Below are positions 33,326 through 41,000 of a DNA stretch of 64,000 bases, piece after piece (positions within the stretch are counted from its first letter, which is position 1; each line of letters opens with the position of its first letter). The notes under the pieces are model-generated. The model saw only the letters and a list, made by a program, of their open reading frames with translations, was not told the DNA's origin and ran no database searches. This DNA is from Microbispora siamensis (lineage in GTDB: Bacteria > Actinomycetota > Actinomycetes > Streptosporangiales > Streptosporangiaceae), in NCBI RefSeq assembly GCF_016863095.1, contig NZ_BOOF01000044.1, positions 32,826 to 96,825 on the forward strand, given 5' to 3'. The position numbers were made by a program, and so were the translations under genes.

Positions 33326-34030
33326 CTACGAAACCGTTGAACTGATGCTTGCCTGACCTGCCGGACTCGCCGGCCCGGTACGGCCGGTGTGCAGCGCCTC
33401 GTGCTCCCAGTGCCGGCGTGGCTGTGTGTGCAGGCGCCAGTAGTGCTCGGCGATGTCGTCCGGGTCGAAGTCCGTCCCCGGGGCGACCGGGCCGGCCACC
33501 GTGACGCTCGCCACGTGTACCCCGGAGGGACCGTACCGCTGATCCAGCAGCGTCACCAGGGTGCGGACCCCGGCCTTGCCCAGGGACAGGCTCACGTACT
33601 GCGGCTTGGGCTCGGGCATGCCCCCCGTGACGAGGAAGGAGCCGCTGCCGCGAGCCGCCATGGCGGGGGCGACGTGTGCGGCGGCGGTCAGCGCGCCGAC
33701 CACGTTGACCGCCCAGGCATCCAGATGGCCGCGCAGCGGTAGATCTCCCGGCCCGTCGGCCTGGATGATCGCCGCGTTGTACACCACCACATCCGGCAGG
33801 CCGTGCCGGTCGGCGGCCTCGTCGAGCGCGCTCCGCAGCGCGTGCTCGTCGGTGCTGTCGGCCGCCAGAGCGAGCACGGGGACGTCGCCGAGCGCGACGG
33901 CCTCGGCGCCGGCGCGCAACGTCGAGTCACTCCGCGCGATCAGCGTGATCGCGAACCCCTCCCGGGCGAACCGGCGGGCCACCGCCTGGCCGATCCCCGG
34001 CCCCGCCCCGATGATCACTGCTCCAGGCAC
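33326..34030 (-). CDS. Short-chain dehydrogenase/reductase
   Basis: A 234-aa Rossmann oxidoreductase. The nucleotide motif is VIIGAGPGIGQAVARRFARE (G-x-G-P-G-I-G variant). VVYNAAIIQ replaces the usual NNAG, and VSLSLGKAGVRTL stands where the YxxxK motif is expected, with Tyr preceding it. It is therefore an atypical SDR and its substrate is unknown. The GTG at 34030 follows AAGGGGGA. Its promoter has the overlong 20-bp spacer of a MerR-controlled gene, and the divergent MerR regulator is the obvious controller. Confidence 0.82.
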   Translation of the reverse strand: MPGAVIIGAGPGIGQAVARRFAREGFAITLIARSDSTLRAGAEAVALGDVPVLALAADSTDEHALRSALDEAADRHGLPDVVVYNAAIIQADGPGDLPLRGHLDAWAVNVVGALTAAAHVAPAMAARGSGSFLVTGGMPEPKPQYVSLSLGKAGVRTLVTLLDQRYGPSGVHVASVTVAGPVAPGTDFDPDDIAEHYWRLHTQPRRHWEHEALHTGRTGPASPAGQASISSTVS

Positions 34031-34066
34031 CGCGTCCCCCTTCTCATGTGTCGATGACAATGGGCG

Positions 34067-34098
34067 ACGGTAGGGGGTCACATCCATGTGATGGTCAA
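34067..34098 (-). promoter_or_regulatory. MerR-type promoter with 20-bp spacer and dyad operator
   Basis: On the minus strand, TTGACC (34098-34093) and TACCGT (34072-34067) are separated by 20 bp. That exceeds the normal 17 bp and is characteristic of promoters that MerR proteins activate by DNA distortion. The spacer holds the dyad TCACAT-CC-ATGTGA (34078-34091), perfectly symmetric about a 2-bp centre. It drives the SDR gene and is regulated by the MerR protein starting at 34113. Confidence 0.75.
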
Positions 34099-34112
34099 GC
34101 GGAGGGAGTCGC

Positions 34113-34571
34113 ATGCGCATCGGCGAACTGGCCCGGGAGACCGGAGTGAACCGCCGGCTGCTGCGCTACTACGAGGAGCAGGGCCTGCTCACGCCATCGC
34201 GACTGGCCAACGGTTATCGGGAGTACGCCGAGACGGACGTCGTGGCGGTGCGCCACATCCGCATGCTGCTCGCCGCCGGGCTGCCGACGGCGGTCATCGC
34301 CCGGCTGCTGCACTGCATCCACGACGAGGGCGACGTGGCGACGCCGTCCGGCTGCCCGACGCTCGTCGACAGCCTGCGGCGCGAGCGTGCTCGCATCACC
34401 AAGACGATCGACGAGCTGCGGAACTCCCAGGAGGCGCTGGACGCCATGCTGCACATGGCGCTGCAGCAGGCCGCGAACGCGGCGCAGGGCGAGGCCCGGC
34501 GCCGGTCACCGCACTATTCGCCGGGCGGCGGCCAGGCGTCGCCCCAGACGACGTCGCGCGCCTCGCGGTAG
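34113..34571 (+). CDS. MerR family transcriptional regulator (divergent from SDR)
   Basis: A 152-aa regulator beginning MRIGELARETGVNRRLLRYY, followed by LANGYREYAETDVVAVRHIR and HIRMLLAAGLPTAVIARLL. A coiled coil (RERARITKTIDELRNSQEAL) dimerises it. Two Cys (CIHDEG... GCPTLVD) are not in a classical metal pattern. GGAGGGAG precedes the ATG. Its 3' 58 bp overlap the end of the convergent Rsm22-like gene, and its last 25 residues are low-complexity. It probably activates the SDR promoter in response to the SDR substrate. Confidence 0.9.
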   Translation: MRIGELARETGVNRRLLRYYEEQGLLTPSRLANGYREYAETDVVAVRHIRMLLAAGLPTAVIARLLHCIHDEGDVATPSGCPTLVDSLRRERARITKTIDELRNSQEALDAMLHMALQQAANAAQGEARRRSPHYSPGGGQASPQTTSRASR

Positions 34572-35521
34572 GTCTCGCCCTGCCGCTTGGAGACCGCGCG
34601 GTCGGCCAGCCCGTCCTCGGCCGTGCACAGGCGCAGCGTCACCAGCCCCTTGCGCTTGAGGGGATGGCGCAGGATCCGGCTCTCGGCCCGCGGCCACGGC
34701 CGGGCCGACGCCGCGACGTAGGAGTACTTCTCGTCCTCGAAGCTCAGCGTGCCGTCCTTGACCCGCCGATGCAGGGCGGTGCGGTTGAGGCGCACCGCGA
34801 AGTGACACCAGTCCTGGTCCGGGCGGATCGGGCACTCGCCGTCGTGCGGGCAGGGCGCGACCACGTGCAGGCCCGACTCCGCCAGCAGCCGCCGGGCCGC
34901 CGCGATCCGGGCGTACCCGGCGGGCGTGCCGGGCTCGACGATCACCAGCATGGCCGCGTCTCCGGCCGCTCCCCGTGCCAGCGACCGGACCACGTCGTCC
35001 TGGACGGCGGGCGACAGCTCGCCGAGCACGTAGGACATCGTGACCAGGTCGGCCGCGGGCGCGGGCACGCTCCGGTCGACGACCGCCTGCTGCCAGCGCG
35101 CCTCGCGTACGGCCGCCGCGGGGGCGCGACCGGCAAGCCGCCGCCCGAAGGCGATGGCGGAGGGCGACTGCTCCAGGACGGTGACCGTGCGCAGCGTCGG
35201 CCAGACCGCGCTCGCGGCCCACAGCGCGCTGCCCGTGCCGCCGCCCACGTCCACCTGGGTCTCCGGCGCGAAACCGGGGGCCAGCAGGGCGACCTGGCGC
35301 AGCGCCGCGCGCACGGCGCTGTAGGTCGCCGGCATGCGATATCCGGCGTACGCCGCGACCGCGACCTCCGAGTTCAGCGCGGGCACGCTCCGGTCGAAGC
35401 CCTCCCGGTACTGCCGGATGAGCGTCTGCACGCTCCGCGTCAGCTCGGCCACCGGGAAGCGTCCGAGCGACGCTTCCAGCGCGTCGTCGAGGTCGTCAGG
35501 CAGGGTGGACACGGCGTTCAT
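34514..35521 (-). CDS. Rsm22-like methyltransferase with Cys-rich Fe-S-type motif
   Basis: A 335-aa protein similar to mitochondrial Rsm22/METTL17 and its bacterial relatives. SAM-binding motif I is QVDVGGGTGSALWAAS (about 90-105), with LVTMSYVLGELSP further on. A CPHDGECP...WCHF segment (about 224-240) supplies the Cys set that binds an iron-sulfur cluster in characterised relatives. These proteins assist small ribosomal subunit maturation or methylation. It lies 15 bp after the PL8 lyase gene on the same strand, though a functional link is unlikely. The 3' end overlaps the MerR gene. Confidence 0.82.
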   Translation of the reverse strand: MNAVSTLPDDLDDALEASLGRFPVAELTRSVQTLIRQYREGFDRSVPALNSEVAVAAYAGYRMPATYSAVRAALRQVALLAPGFAPETQVDVGGGTGSALWAASAVWPTLRTVTVLEQSPSAIAFGRRLAGRAPAAAVREARWQQAVVDRSVPAPAADLVTMSYVLGELSPAVQDDVVRSLARGAAGDAAMLVIVEPGTPAGYARIAAARRLLAESGLHVVAPCPHDGECPIRPDQDWCHFAVRLNRTALHRRVKDGTLSFEDEKYSYVAASARPWPRAESRILRHPLKRKGLVTLRLCTAEDGLADRAVSKRQGETYREARDVVWGDAWPPPGE

Positions 35522-35536
35522 GATGCCCGGCCCCGC

Positions 35537-37861
35537 TCAGGCTGTCGAAGCGCCCAGCCGTACGGTCACCGTGCAGGAGGCGCCCTCGTGACCGGCCAGG
35601 CCACCGAACGTGAGCGTGAGCCGGGCGCCGGTCTCCGCGTGCTCCAGGAGCGGGTGGCCGCGCGTGACCCCGGCCACCGGGCGGTCCCACGTCACCGTCA
35701 GCCCGTCGAGGGCGCGCCGGGGGTCGGCCACCGTCACCGTGGCCGTGCCGTCGCCGAGGTCGCGTACGAGGACCGCGCACGGATCGGAGGCCGTCAGGCC
35801 GCCCGCGCGTCCCCCGACCCGTCCGCCCGTCCAGAAGTTGACCGCGGTGACGCCCAGCGACGGGACCTCGATCCCCTGCCGCGCGGAGGTGTTGGCGAGC
35901 ACCCGGGCCCAGCCGGGGTCGGCGGCGCGGGCCGCGGTCTCGGCCGGGCCCGCCCCCGGCATGAGGTGGTAGACGTAACCGGCCGCGTCCGGGTCCACGC
36001 CGTGGTCGAGCCACAGTGTCGCGTAGGCCCGGGTGACCCCCGCGGCCGTGCGGTCCTCGCGCAGCGTGCGCAGCCGCTGCCCGGCGGGCACGACGTAGCC
36101 GCCGTGGCCGTCCAGATGAGCCCATCCGGTGTCCACGGTGAGCCGGGCGCCGGTCCTGCGGTTGTCCACGACGGTCTCGACCGGAACGCCGTCGCGGCAG
36201 GTGATGCCGGCGCCGAGGCAGACCACGGCGTCGTCGAGGAAGAACCACGACGTGAACGCCTCCAGCGTGCTCTCCAGGCCGTACAGGTGCTGGCCCACCG
36301 CGGCGTACACGCCGTCGGTCGCGCCGCCCACCCACTCGGCCGGTGTGCGGGTGTCGCCCCACGCGCCGCCCGCGCCGTCCGGCAGCCGCCGCGTGGAGAC
36401 CGTCGTGCCCGGCAGCCGGTAGGGGTCCACGGTGGGCCAGAAGGCGTCGGAGTACTGTTCCCCCTGGCCGGTGGTCCACCAATAGAGCATCCCTGAGCCG
36501 GTGTGCCAGCCGCGCAGGTTCTCGCCGTTGCCGTACTCGTAGTGCGCGACGCGGGAGGAGGCCATGCTGACCGCCGCGCACCACCCGGGCCTGCGGTGCA
36601 CGGCGCGGGCGCTCATGGGGAACAGGCGGTGCCCGGCGGGCTCGGCGGCGGCCGGAACGCTCGCGTCGCCCAGCACGGCCGACAGGCGCGCGTGGAAGGC
36701 CAGGTCGCCTGCCTCGGCCGCCCGCTCGGCCACACGGAGCATCGGTCTCGCGGTGTCGCGTACGGCCCAGCCCTTGACCATGGCCCGCCAGCGGGCCCGC
36801 TCGGCATCGGGAGCGGTCTCGGCCAGCAGCAGGACCGCCGCGGCGATCTCCCTGCCCCTCCTGTGGTCGCCGTACGGCCGCCTGTCGATGCCCCGTCCGC
36901 GTACGAGGTCCATGCACGCGCCGTCGTGGACGAAGGGCGCGAACGACCGGTCCACGGCGTCGAGGACGGTCTGCGCCGCGGGGTCGGTGATCTCCCACGG
37001 CGTGCCGCGCAGCACCGCGAACAGCGTCGCGAGGCCGGTCAGCAGCACCGCGCCGTACCCGCCCTGGTAGGGGACGGAACCATGCTGGATGAACGAGCCG
37101 TCGCGGTAGAAGCCGTCGCCCTCGGTGACGTAGGGGAACACCGGGGAGAGCGCGGAGGCCGCGAGCGCGGCACGGGCGGGGTCGGTGCCGGCGATCGCCC
37201 GCAGCAGCGTCACCGTGCATAGATCGACCCGATTCGCCCCGGTGCTGTTGCCCGCGTAGTCGTCCAGGCGGCTTGTCGGGACGAAGGTGTCCACCGCCGC
37301 GCACAGCGCCGCGACCTGGGTGTCCGTCAGGTGCGGAGCCGCCAGCACGGCCGCGTCGAGCAGCGCCCTGGGCGTCCCGATCTGCCAGTCCCACCAGTTG
37401 CCGGTCTGCTCGGCGTCCGCGGCGTACACGTGCCGCACGTAGTGCTCGATGCCCTCGGCGACGGCCGTGCCGAGGCCCGGCTCGGCGGTCAGGCCGGTGC
37501 CCGGCAGCGCGTACGCCCGGGCCATCGCCCGCAGCCGGGCCGGCGTGGCGTCGAGCGAGGGGAAGGGCAGGTCGGGCCAGAGCGACCGGCGCGTGGGCGT
37601 CATCGCGTCGCGGTGCCGGGCGGCCTCCGCGCCCAGCCGCGCCAGCCGGGCCCGGTACGGCTCCCGCTCCGGGTCGAACGTCCCCGGGTAGCCGAGCGTG
37701 ACCTCCCGCCATCGGCGGCGCAGCAGGGGGAAGGCTCCGGCGCCGGTTCTCTCGCCGGGAGCACAGGCCGCGGTCAGCACGGCGAGCCCGCCGAGCTGGA
37801 GAAATAATCGCCGGGAAGGTCCCTTCACGCGTAGATTATCCGCGCGATCCCTCCCTTTCAT
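35537..37861 (-). CDS. Polysaccharide lyase family 8 (hyaluronate/xanthan lyase-like)
   Basis: A 774-aa exported lyase. The N-terminus has a Tat motif (SRRLFLQ) and a lipobox-like LTAAC. The alpha/alpha toroid carries QTGNWWDWQIGTPRALLDA, the NSTGANR loop (catalytic Asn/Arg) and DGSFIQHGSVPYQGGYG (His and Tyr). The beta-sandwich begins YEYGNGENLRGWHTGSGM. These are PL8 hallmarks: beta-elimination of uronic-acid polysaccharides such as hyaluronan, chondroitin or xanthan. I prefer the ATG at 37861; a GTG five codons earlier and a GTG eleven codons later are alternatives. A perfect CebR-type palindrome lies 20 bp upstream. Confidence 0.9.
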   Translation of the reverse strand: MKGRDRADNLRVKGPSRRLFLQLGGLAVLTAACAPGERTGAGAFPLLRRRWREVTLGYPGTFDPEREPYRARLARLGAEAARHRDAMTPTRRSLWPDLPFPSLDATPARLRAMARAYALPGTGLTAEPGLGTAVAEGIEHYVRHVYAADAEQTGNWWDWQIGTPRALLDAAVLAAPHLTDTQVAALCAAVDTFVPTSRLDDYAGNSTGANRVDLCTVTLLRAIAGTDPARAALAASALSPVFPYVTEGDGFYRDGSFIQHGSVPYQGGYGAVLLTGLATLFAVLRGTPWEITDPAAQTVLDAVDRSFAPFVHDGACMDLVRGRGIDRRPYGDHRRGREIAAAVLLLAETAPDAERARWRAMVKGWAVRDTARPMLRVAERAAEAGDLAFHARLSAVLGDASVPAAAEPAGHRLFPMSARAVHRRPGWCAAVSMASSRVAHYEYGNGENLRGWHTGSGMLYWWTTGQGEQYSDAFWPTVDPYRLPGTTVSTRRLPDGAGGAWGDTRTPAEWVGGATDGVYAAVGQHLYGLESTLEAFTSWFFLDDAVVCLGAGITCRDGVPVETVVDNRRTGARLTVDTGWAHLDGHGGYVVPAGQRLRTLREDRTAAGVTRAYATLWLDHGVDPDAAGYVYHLMPGAGPAETAARAADPGWARVLANTSARQGIEVPSLGVTAVNFWTGGRVGGRAGGLTASDPCAVLVRDLGDGTATVTVADPRRALDGLTVTWDRPVAGVTRGHPLLEHAETGARLTLTFGGLAGHEGASCTVTVRLGASTA

Positions 37862-37881
37862 CGATCTTCCACGCACATCTA

Positions 37882-37895
37882 TGGGAGCGCTCCCA
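37882..37895. promoter_or_regulatory. Perfect CebR-type operator between PL8 and Cip1-like genes
   Basis: TGGGAGCGCTCCCA is a perfect 14-bp palindrome, identical to the box bound by the cellulose-utilisation repressor CebR in Streptomyces. It lies 20 bp upstream of the leftward PL8 start and 48 bp upstream of the rightward secreted-protein start, so it can control both. Confidence 0.82.
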
Positions 37896-37943
37896 AATGT
37901 CGTACCTTACTTCTGCCCTTGTCACCGGGAAAAGGAGCGCGTC

Positions 37944-38732
37944 GTGCGACGACTGTTACCCGTGGTGTCGTCCTGCCTGGCCCTGCTGCTGCCGCTGACG
38001 GCGACGTCGGCCGCCTCCGCGTCCGAGTCCGCGTCGCACGGGCCGGGGACCTGCGCGAAGGGCGGCACGCTGTTCTGCGAGGACTTCCAGTCGCTTCCGG
38101 TCGGCGGCGCGGCGAGTCTCGACTGGGGTGTCGACACCAAGCACGGCACGCTCACGGTGGAGCGCGGCGACCGCGGCCAGAAGGTGCTGCACGTCCACAC
38201 CGAGGGCAACGGCCGGGCGTTCCTCAAGGTGGACGACTTCGCCCCGCCCGGCAACGGCTTCTACGGCCGCCTGCGGCTGCGCGTCAAGGCGTTTCCCACC
38301 GCGCCCGACTGGGCCCACTACACGCTGGTCGAGGCCACCGGCGCGGGTCCGGAGATCGTCCGGCCGCTCGGCGGCCAGTACGTCCCCACACTGGGCAAGG
38401 ACCTGTGGGGCGTCGGCGCGGACGGCGGCCCGACCGGCGACTGGACCAACTGGCGCGAGTCGGCCCCGTCGCGGGCGGACGTGTGGCAGTGCGTCGAGTG
38501 GCGGATGGACCCCGCCGACAACACGATCTCGCTCTGGTTCGACGGCGTGGCCAAGCCCGACCTCACCGTGTCCACCCGCGGCCACGGGGGCAACGACGTC
38601 GACTTCGTCTTCCCCCGCTTCGACACCGTGAAGATCGGCTGGCAGCTCTACCAGCCGAACCCCTCCCCCGCGGCGTACGACCTCTGGGTAGACGACATCG
38701 CTCTGAGCACCCGGCGCGTCGGCTGCGCCTGA
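37944..38732 (+). CDS. Secreted Cip1-like carbohydrate-active protein
   Basis: A 262-aa exported protein. The signal peptide is VRRLLPVVSSCLALLLPLTA with cleavage near SASA. The mature chain looks like a single jelly roll: LFCEDFQSLPVGGAASLDWG, LTVERGDRGQKVLHVHTEGN, FYGRLRLRVKAFPTAP, CVEWRMDPADNTISLWFDGV, VKIGWQLYQP and DLWVDDIALST. This order recalls Trichoderma Cip1 and related lyase-like sandwiches. AAAGGAG precedes the GTG. It shares a CebR-type box with the PL8 lyase, supporting a role in plant or uronic-acid polysaccharide breakdown. Activity is unproven. Confidence 0.68.
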   Translation: MRRLLPVVSSCLALLLPLTATSAASASESASHGPGTCAKGGTLFCEDFQSLPVGGAASLDWGVDTKHGTLTVERGDRGQKVLHVHTEGNGRAFLKVDDFAPPGNGFYGRLRLRVKAFPTAPDWAHYTLVEATGAGPEIVRPLGGQYVPTLGKDLWGVGADGGPTGDWTNWRESAPSRADVWQCVEWRMDPADNTISLWFDGVAKPDLTVSTRGHGGNDVDFVFPRFDTVKIGWQLYQPNPSPAAYDLWVDDIALSTRRVGCA

Positions 38733-38748
38733 CGTCTCACGCAGCCCC

Positions 38749-39753
38749 TCACGCGGCCTCCGCGCGGCTGTCCCGCGCGCCGGTCAGCAGGCGCAGCGAG
38801 CCGGCCGCCAGGCCGGTGACGAGCACCACGTGGACGACCAGGTGGACGGCCATGAAGTAGGCGGCGAAGACCGGCCCCCGCTGTCGGCGGACGAACCCGA
38901 CCAGCTCGGGATCGGCGAGGACGAACCCCGCCAGGAACACGGCGGGAACGGCGAGCAGAAGGGGATGGAACAGCCCGAACGGCAGGCTCAGCAGCACCAG
39001 CCCCAGCCCGGCCAGGGCGAGCCCGCAGGACAGGATGCCCGCCGGGCTGTTGGCGTGCTCCGGCTTGGCCGCGCCGCGCCGGGTGGTGGTCAGCGCGAGC
39101 GGGATCAGCGGCAGGGCCCGCCGCCACTGCTCGCTCAGGATCGGCAGCAGGCGGCTGCCGTCGTCGTGACGGCCCACGACCGTGTCGGTCAGCACGATCC
39201 GGCTGCGTACGGCGAGCCTGCTGCTGTATTCGACGTCCTCGCAGTCGCGCAGCCGCTCGTCGAGCCTGCCCACGGCGAGCAGCACGTCGCGGCGGACGGC
39301 GGCGAGGGCGAACACCACGCTGTTGACCTCCCCCAGGTGGCGGCGGCGCCAGTGCACCGCGTGGAGGATGCGATACCACTCGACCGGCCCGTCGTCGATG
39401 AGCGGCACGGTGTCGTAGACCCCGTGGACGCAGCCGACCTCGGGATCGTGCTCCAGGATCTCCATCGCGTTCGCGACCGCGTCGGACCGCAACGCCACGT
39501 CGGAGTCGAGGAAGAAGATCACATCGCCCGTGGTGGCGTCGATCCCGGCGTTCCTGGCCGCGGACACGCCCCGGTTCTCCGGCAGCCGCACGACCCGGCA
39601 GCCCAGTTCCTCGGCGATCCGCGCCGAGCCGTCGGTGCTCGCGTCGTCCACCACGACGATCTCGCCGGGCACGCGGGTCTGCGCCAGCACCGACTCCAGG
39701 CACAGTCGCAGCGTCCTGGCCGCGTTGTAGCACGGCACGACCAGCGAGATCAT
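38749..39753 (-). CDS. GT2 glycosyltransferase with C-terminal membrane helices
   Basis: A 334-aa protein. The GT-A domain starts MISLVVPCYNAARTLRLCLE, with VVVDDASTDGS and the metal motif FFLDSDVAL (about 80). The C-terminal 100 residues contain three or four hydrophobic helices (GLALAGLGLVLLSLPFGL, LLLAVPAVFLAGFVLAD, FMAVHLVVHVVLVTGLAAG). It transfers an activated sugar at the inner face of the membrane. It is the last of eight overlapping genes and overlaps the GT4 gene by 4 bp. Donor and acceptor are unknown. Confidence 0.9.
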   Translation of the reverse strand: MISLVVPCYNAARTLRLCLESVLAQTRVPGEIVVVDDASTDGSARIAEELGCRVVRLPENRGVSAARNAGIDATTGDVIFFLDSDVALRSDAVANAMEILEHDPEVGCVHGVYDTVPLIDDGPVEWYRILHAVHWRRRHLGEVNSVVFALAAVRRDVLLAVGRLDERLRDCEDVEYSSRLAVRSRIVLTDTVVGRHDDGSRLLPILSEQWRRALPLIPLALTTTRRGAAKPEHANSPAGILSCGLALAGLGLVLLSLPFGLFHPLLLAVPAVFLAGFVLADPELVGFVRRQRGPVFAAYFMAVHLVVHVVLVTGLAAGSLRLLTGARDSRAEAA

Positions 39754-41000
39754 CGCGTCGCCCCCGAGAGCACCCCCGCGTAGACCGCCAGCGTCTCCTC
39801 GGCGGCGCGGCTCCAGCTCAGCGTCTCCCGCACCAGCCGCTCGCCCCGCTCGGCCAGGGCGCGGCGCAGCCCTGGATCGGTCATGACCTCGATCACCCCG
39901 TCGGCGATGTCGCGGGGATCGGCCGCCCGCACGAACCGTACGGCGGGCCGCGCGGGGTCGCCGAGGAAGATCCGGGAGAAGCCGTCACCCAGGACGACCG
40001 GCCGGGCCAGGGCCATCGCCTCGGTCGCCACCAGCCCGAACGGCTCGAAGAGCGAGGGGAAGACGCAGGCGTCGGCCATCGCGTAGTACTCCAGCAGCGC
40101 CTGCCCGTCCACGAAACCGCCGGAGGTCAGCACCCGGCCGTCGAGCCCCGTCTCGCTGACGATCCGCGCGACGCCCGCCTCGTCGCCCTCCCCCACGAGG
40201 ACCAGACGCAGCCCCGGCACGGCGGGCGCGATGTCGCGCATGGCGTCGAGCAGCGGGTAGATCCCCTTCTGGCGTTCGAGGCGGCCGACGAACAGCAGCA
40301 CCGGGTCCTCCTCGGCGATGCCGAGCCGGGCGCGCAGGTCCGCCGCGCCGAGGCGCAGTTTGTCGCGGTCGAACGCGGGGTCGGCGACCACCCGCTCGTA
40401 CGTGCCGCCGAGGCGGACGACGTCGATCGGCGAGCGGTCCCAGCCCGCCTCACGCAGTTGCTCGCGCACCTCCGGAGTGGCGACCACGACCCGCCGGGAG
40501 ATCCGCGCCAGCCACCGCTCCAGCGCGGCGAACAGGTTGAGCGGGTCGGCGATGCTGCGCTGCGGGGCGACGCCGTACTCGGTGGTGTGGACGTGGAACA
40601 CCACCGGGAGCCGCAGCACGTAGTGGCACAGCAGGCCGCACAGGAAGTTCGTCGAGTCGTGCACGGCGACGAGGTCGGGCCGCCGGCCGGGGCGCAGCCG
40701 CCGCAGGAGCAGGAAGTAACGCCAGTTGCTCACCACGACGGTCAGCGCGAGCAGGAGGAACTCCACGCCGCGCGTGCGGTTGAGCCGCCTGCGGCGGGTG
40801 ATCGCGCCGAGGACGCGTCCGCGCGGCCGGTAGACGGTCACGTTCTTCGAACGCTCCCACACGGGTAGGCGGCCGTCGTTCAGGGTGAGGACCGCCATCT
40901 CGTGGTCACGTGCCAGATGCGGCGCGATCAGCTCGGCATACCGGCCGAGCCCCGCCGTGATGTTGGGCGGGAACTGGTTGATGACGTGGGCGATCCTCAC
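39750..41000 (-). CDS. GT4 family glycosyltransferase
   Basis: A 416-aa GT-B enzyme. The start VRIAHVINQFPPNITAGLGR shows the Gly-rich acceptor loop. The donor side has LLFVGRLERQKGIYPLLDAM, and the E-x7-E motif is in PSLFEPFGLVATEAMALARP. It uses a nucleotide sugar and retains the anomeric configuration. Its GTG overlaps the flippase stop by 4 bp and its stop overlaps the GT2 gene by 4 bp. It probably adds an internal sugar of the glycan made by this operon. Confidence 0.92.
   Translation of the reverse strand: MRIAHVINQFPPNITAGLGRYAELIAPHLARDHEMAVLTLNDGRLPVWERSKNVTVYRPRGRVLGAITRRRRLNRTRGVEFLLLALTVVVSNWRYFLLLRRLRPGRRPDLVAVHDSTNFLCGLLCHYVLRLPVVFHVHTTEYGVAPQRSIADPLNLFAALERWLARISRRVVVATPEVREQLREAGWDRSPIDVVRLGGTYERVVADPAFDRDKLRLGAADLRARLGIAEEDPVLLFVGRLERQKGIYPLLDAMRDIAPAVPGLRLVLVGEGDEAGVARIVSETGLDGRVLTSGGFVDGQALLEYYAMADACVFPSLFEPFGLVATEAMALARPVVLGDGFSRIFLGDPARPAVRFVRAADPRDIADGVIEVMTDPGLRRALAERGERLVRETLSWSRAAEETLAVYAGVLSGATR

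Noticed and set aside
34088..36496. 802-aa open frame spanning MerR, Rsm22-like and PL8
   Set aside because: Runs through three supported genes in the wrong frame and lacks any recognisable motif.
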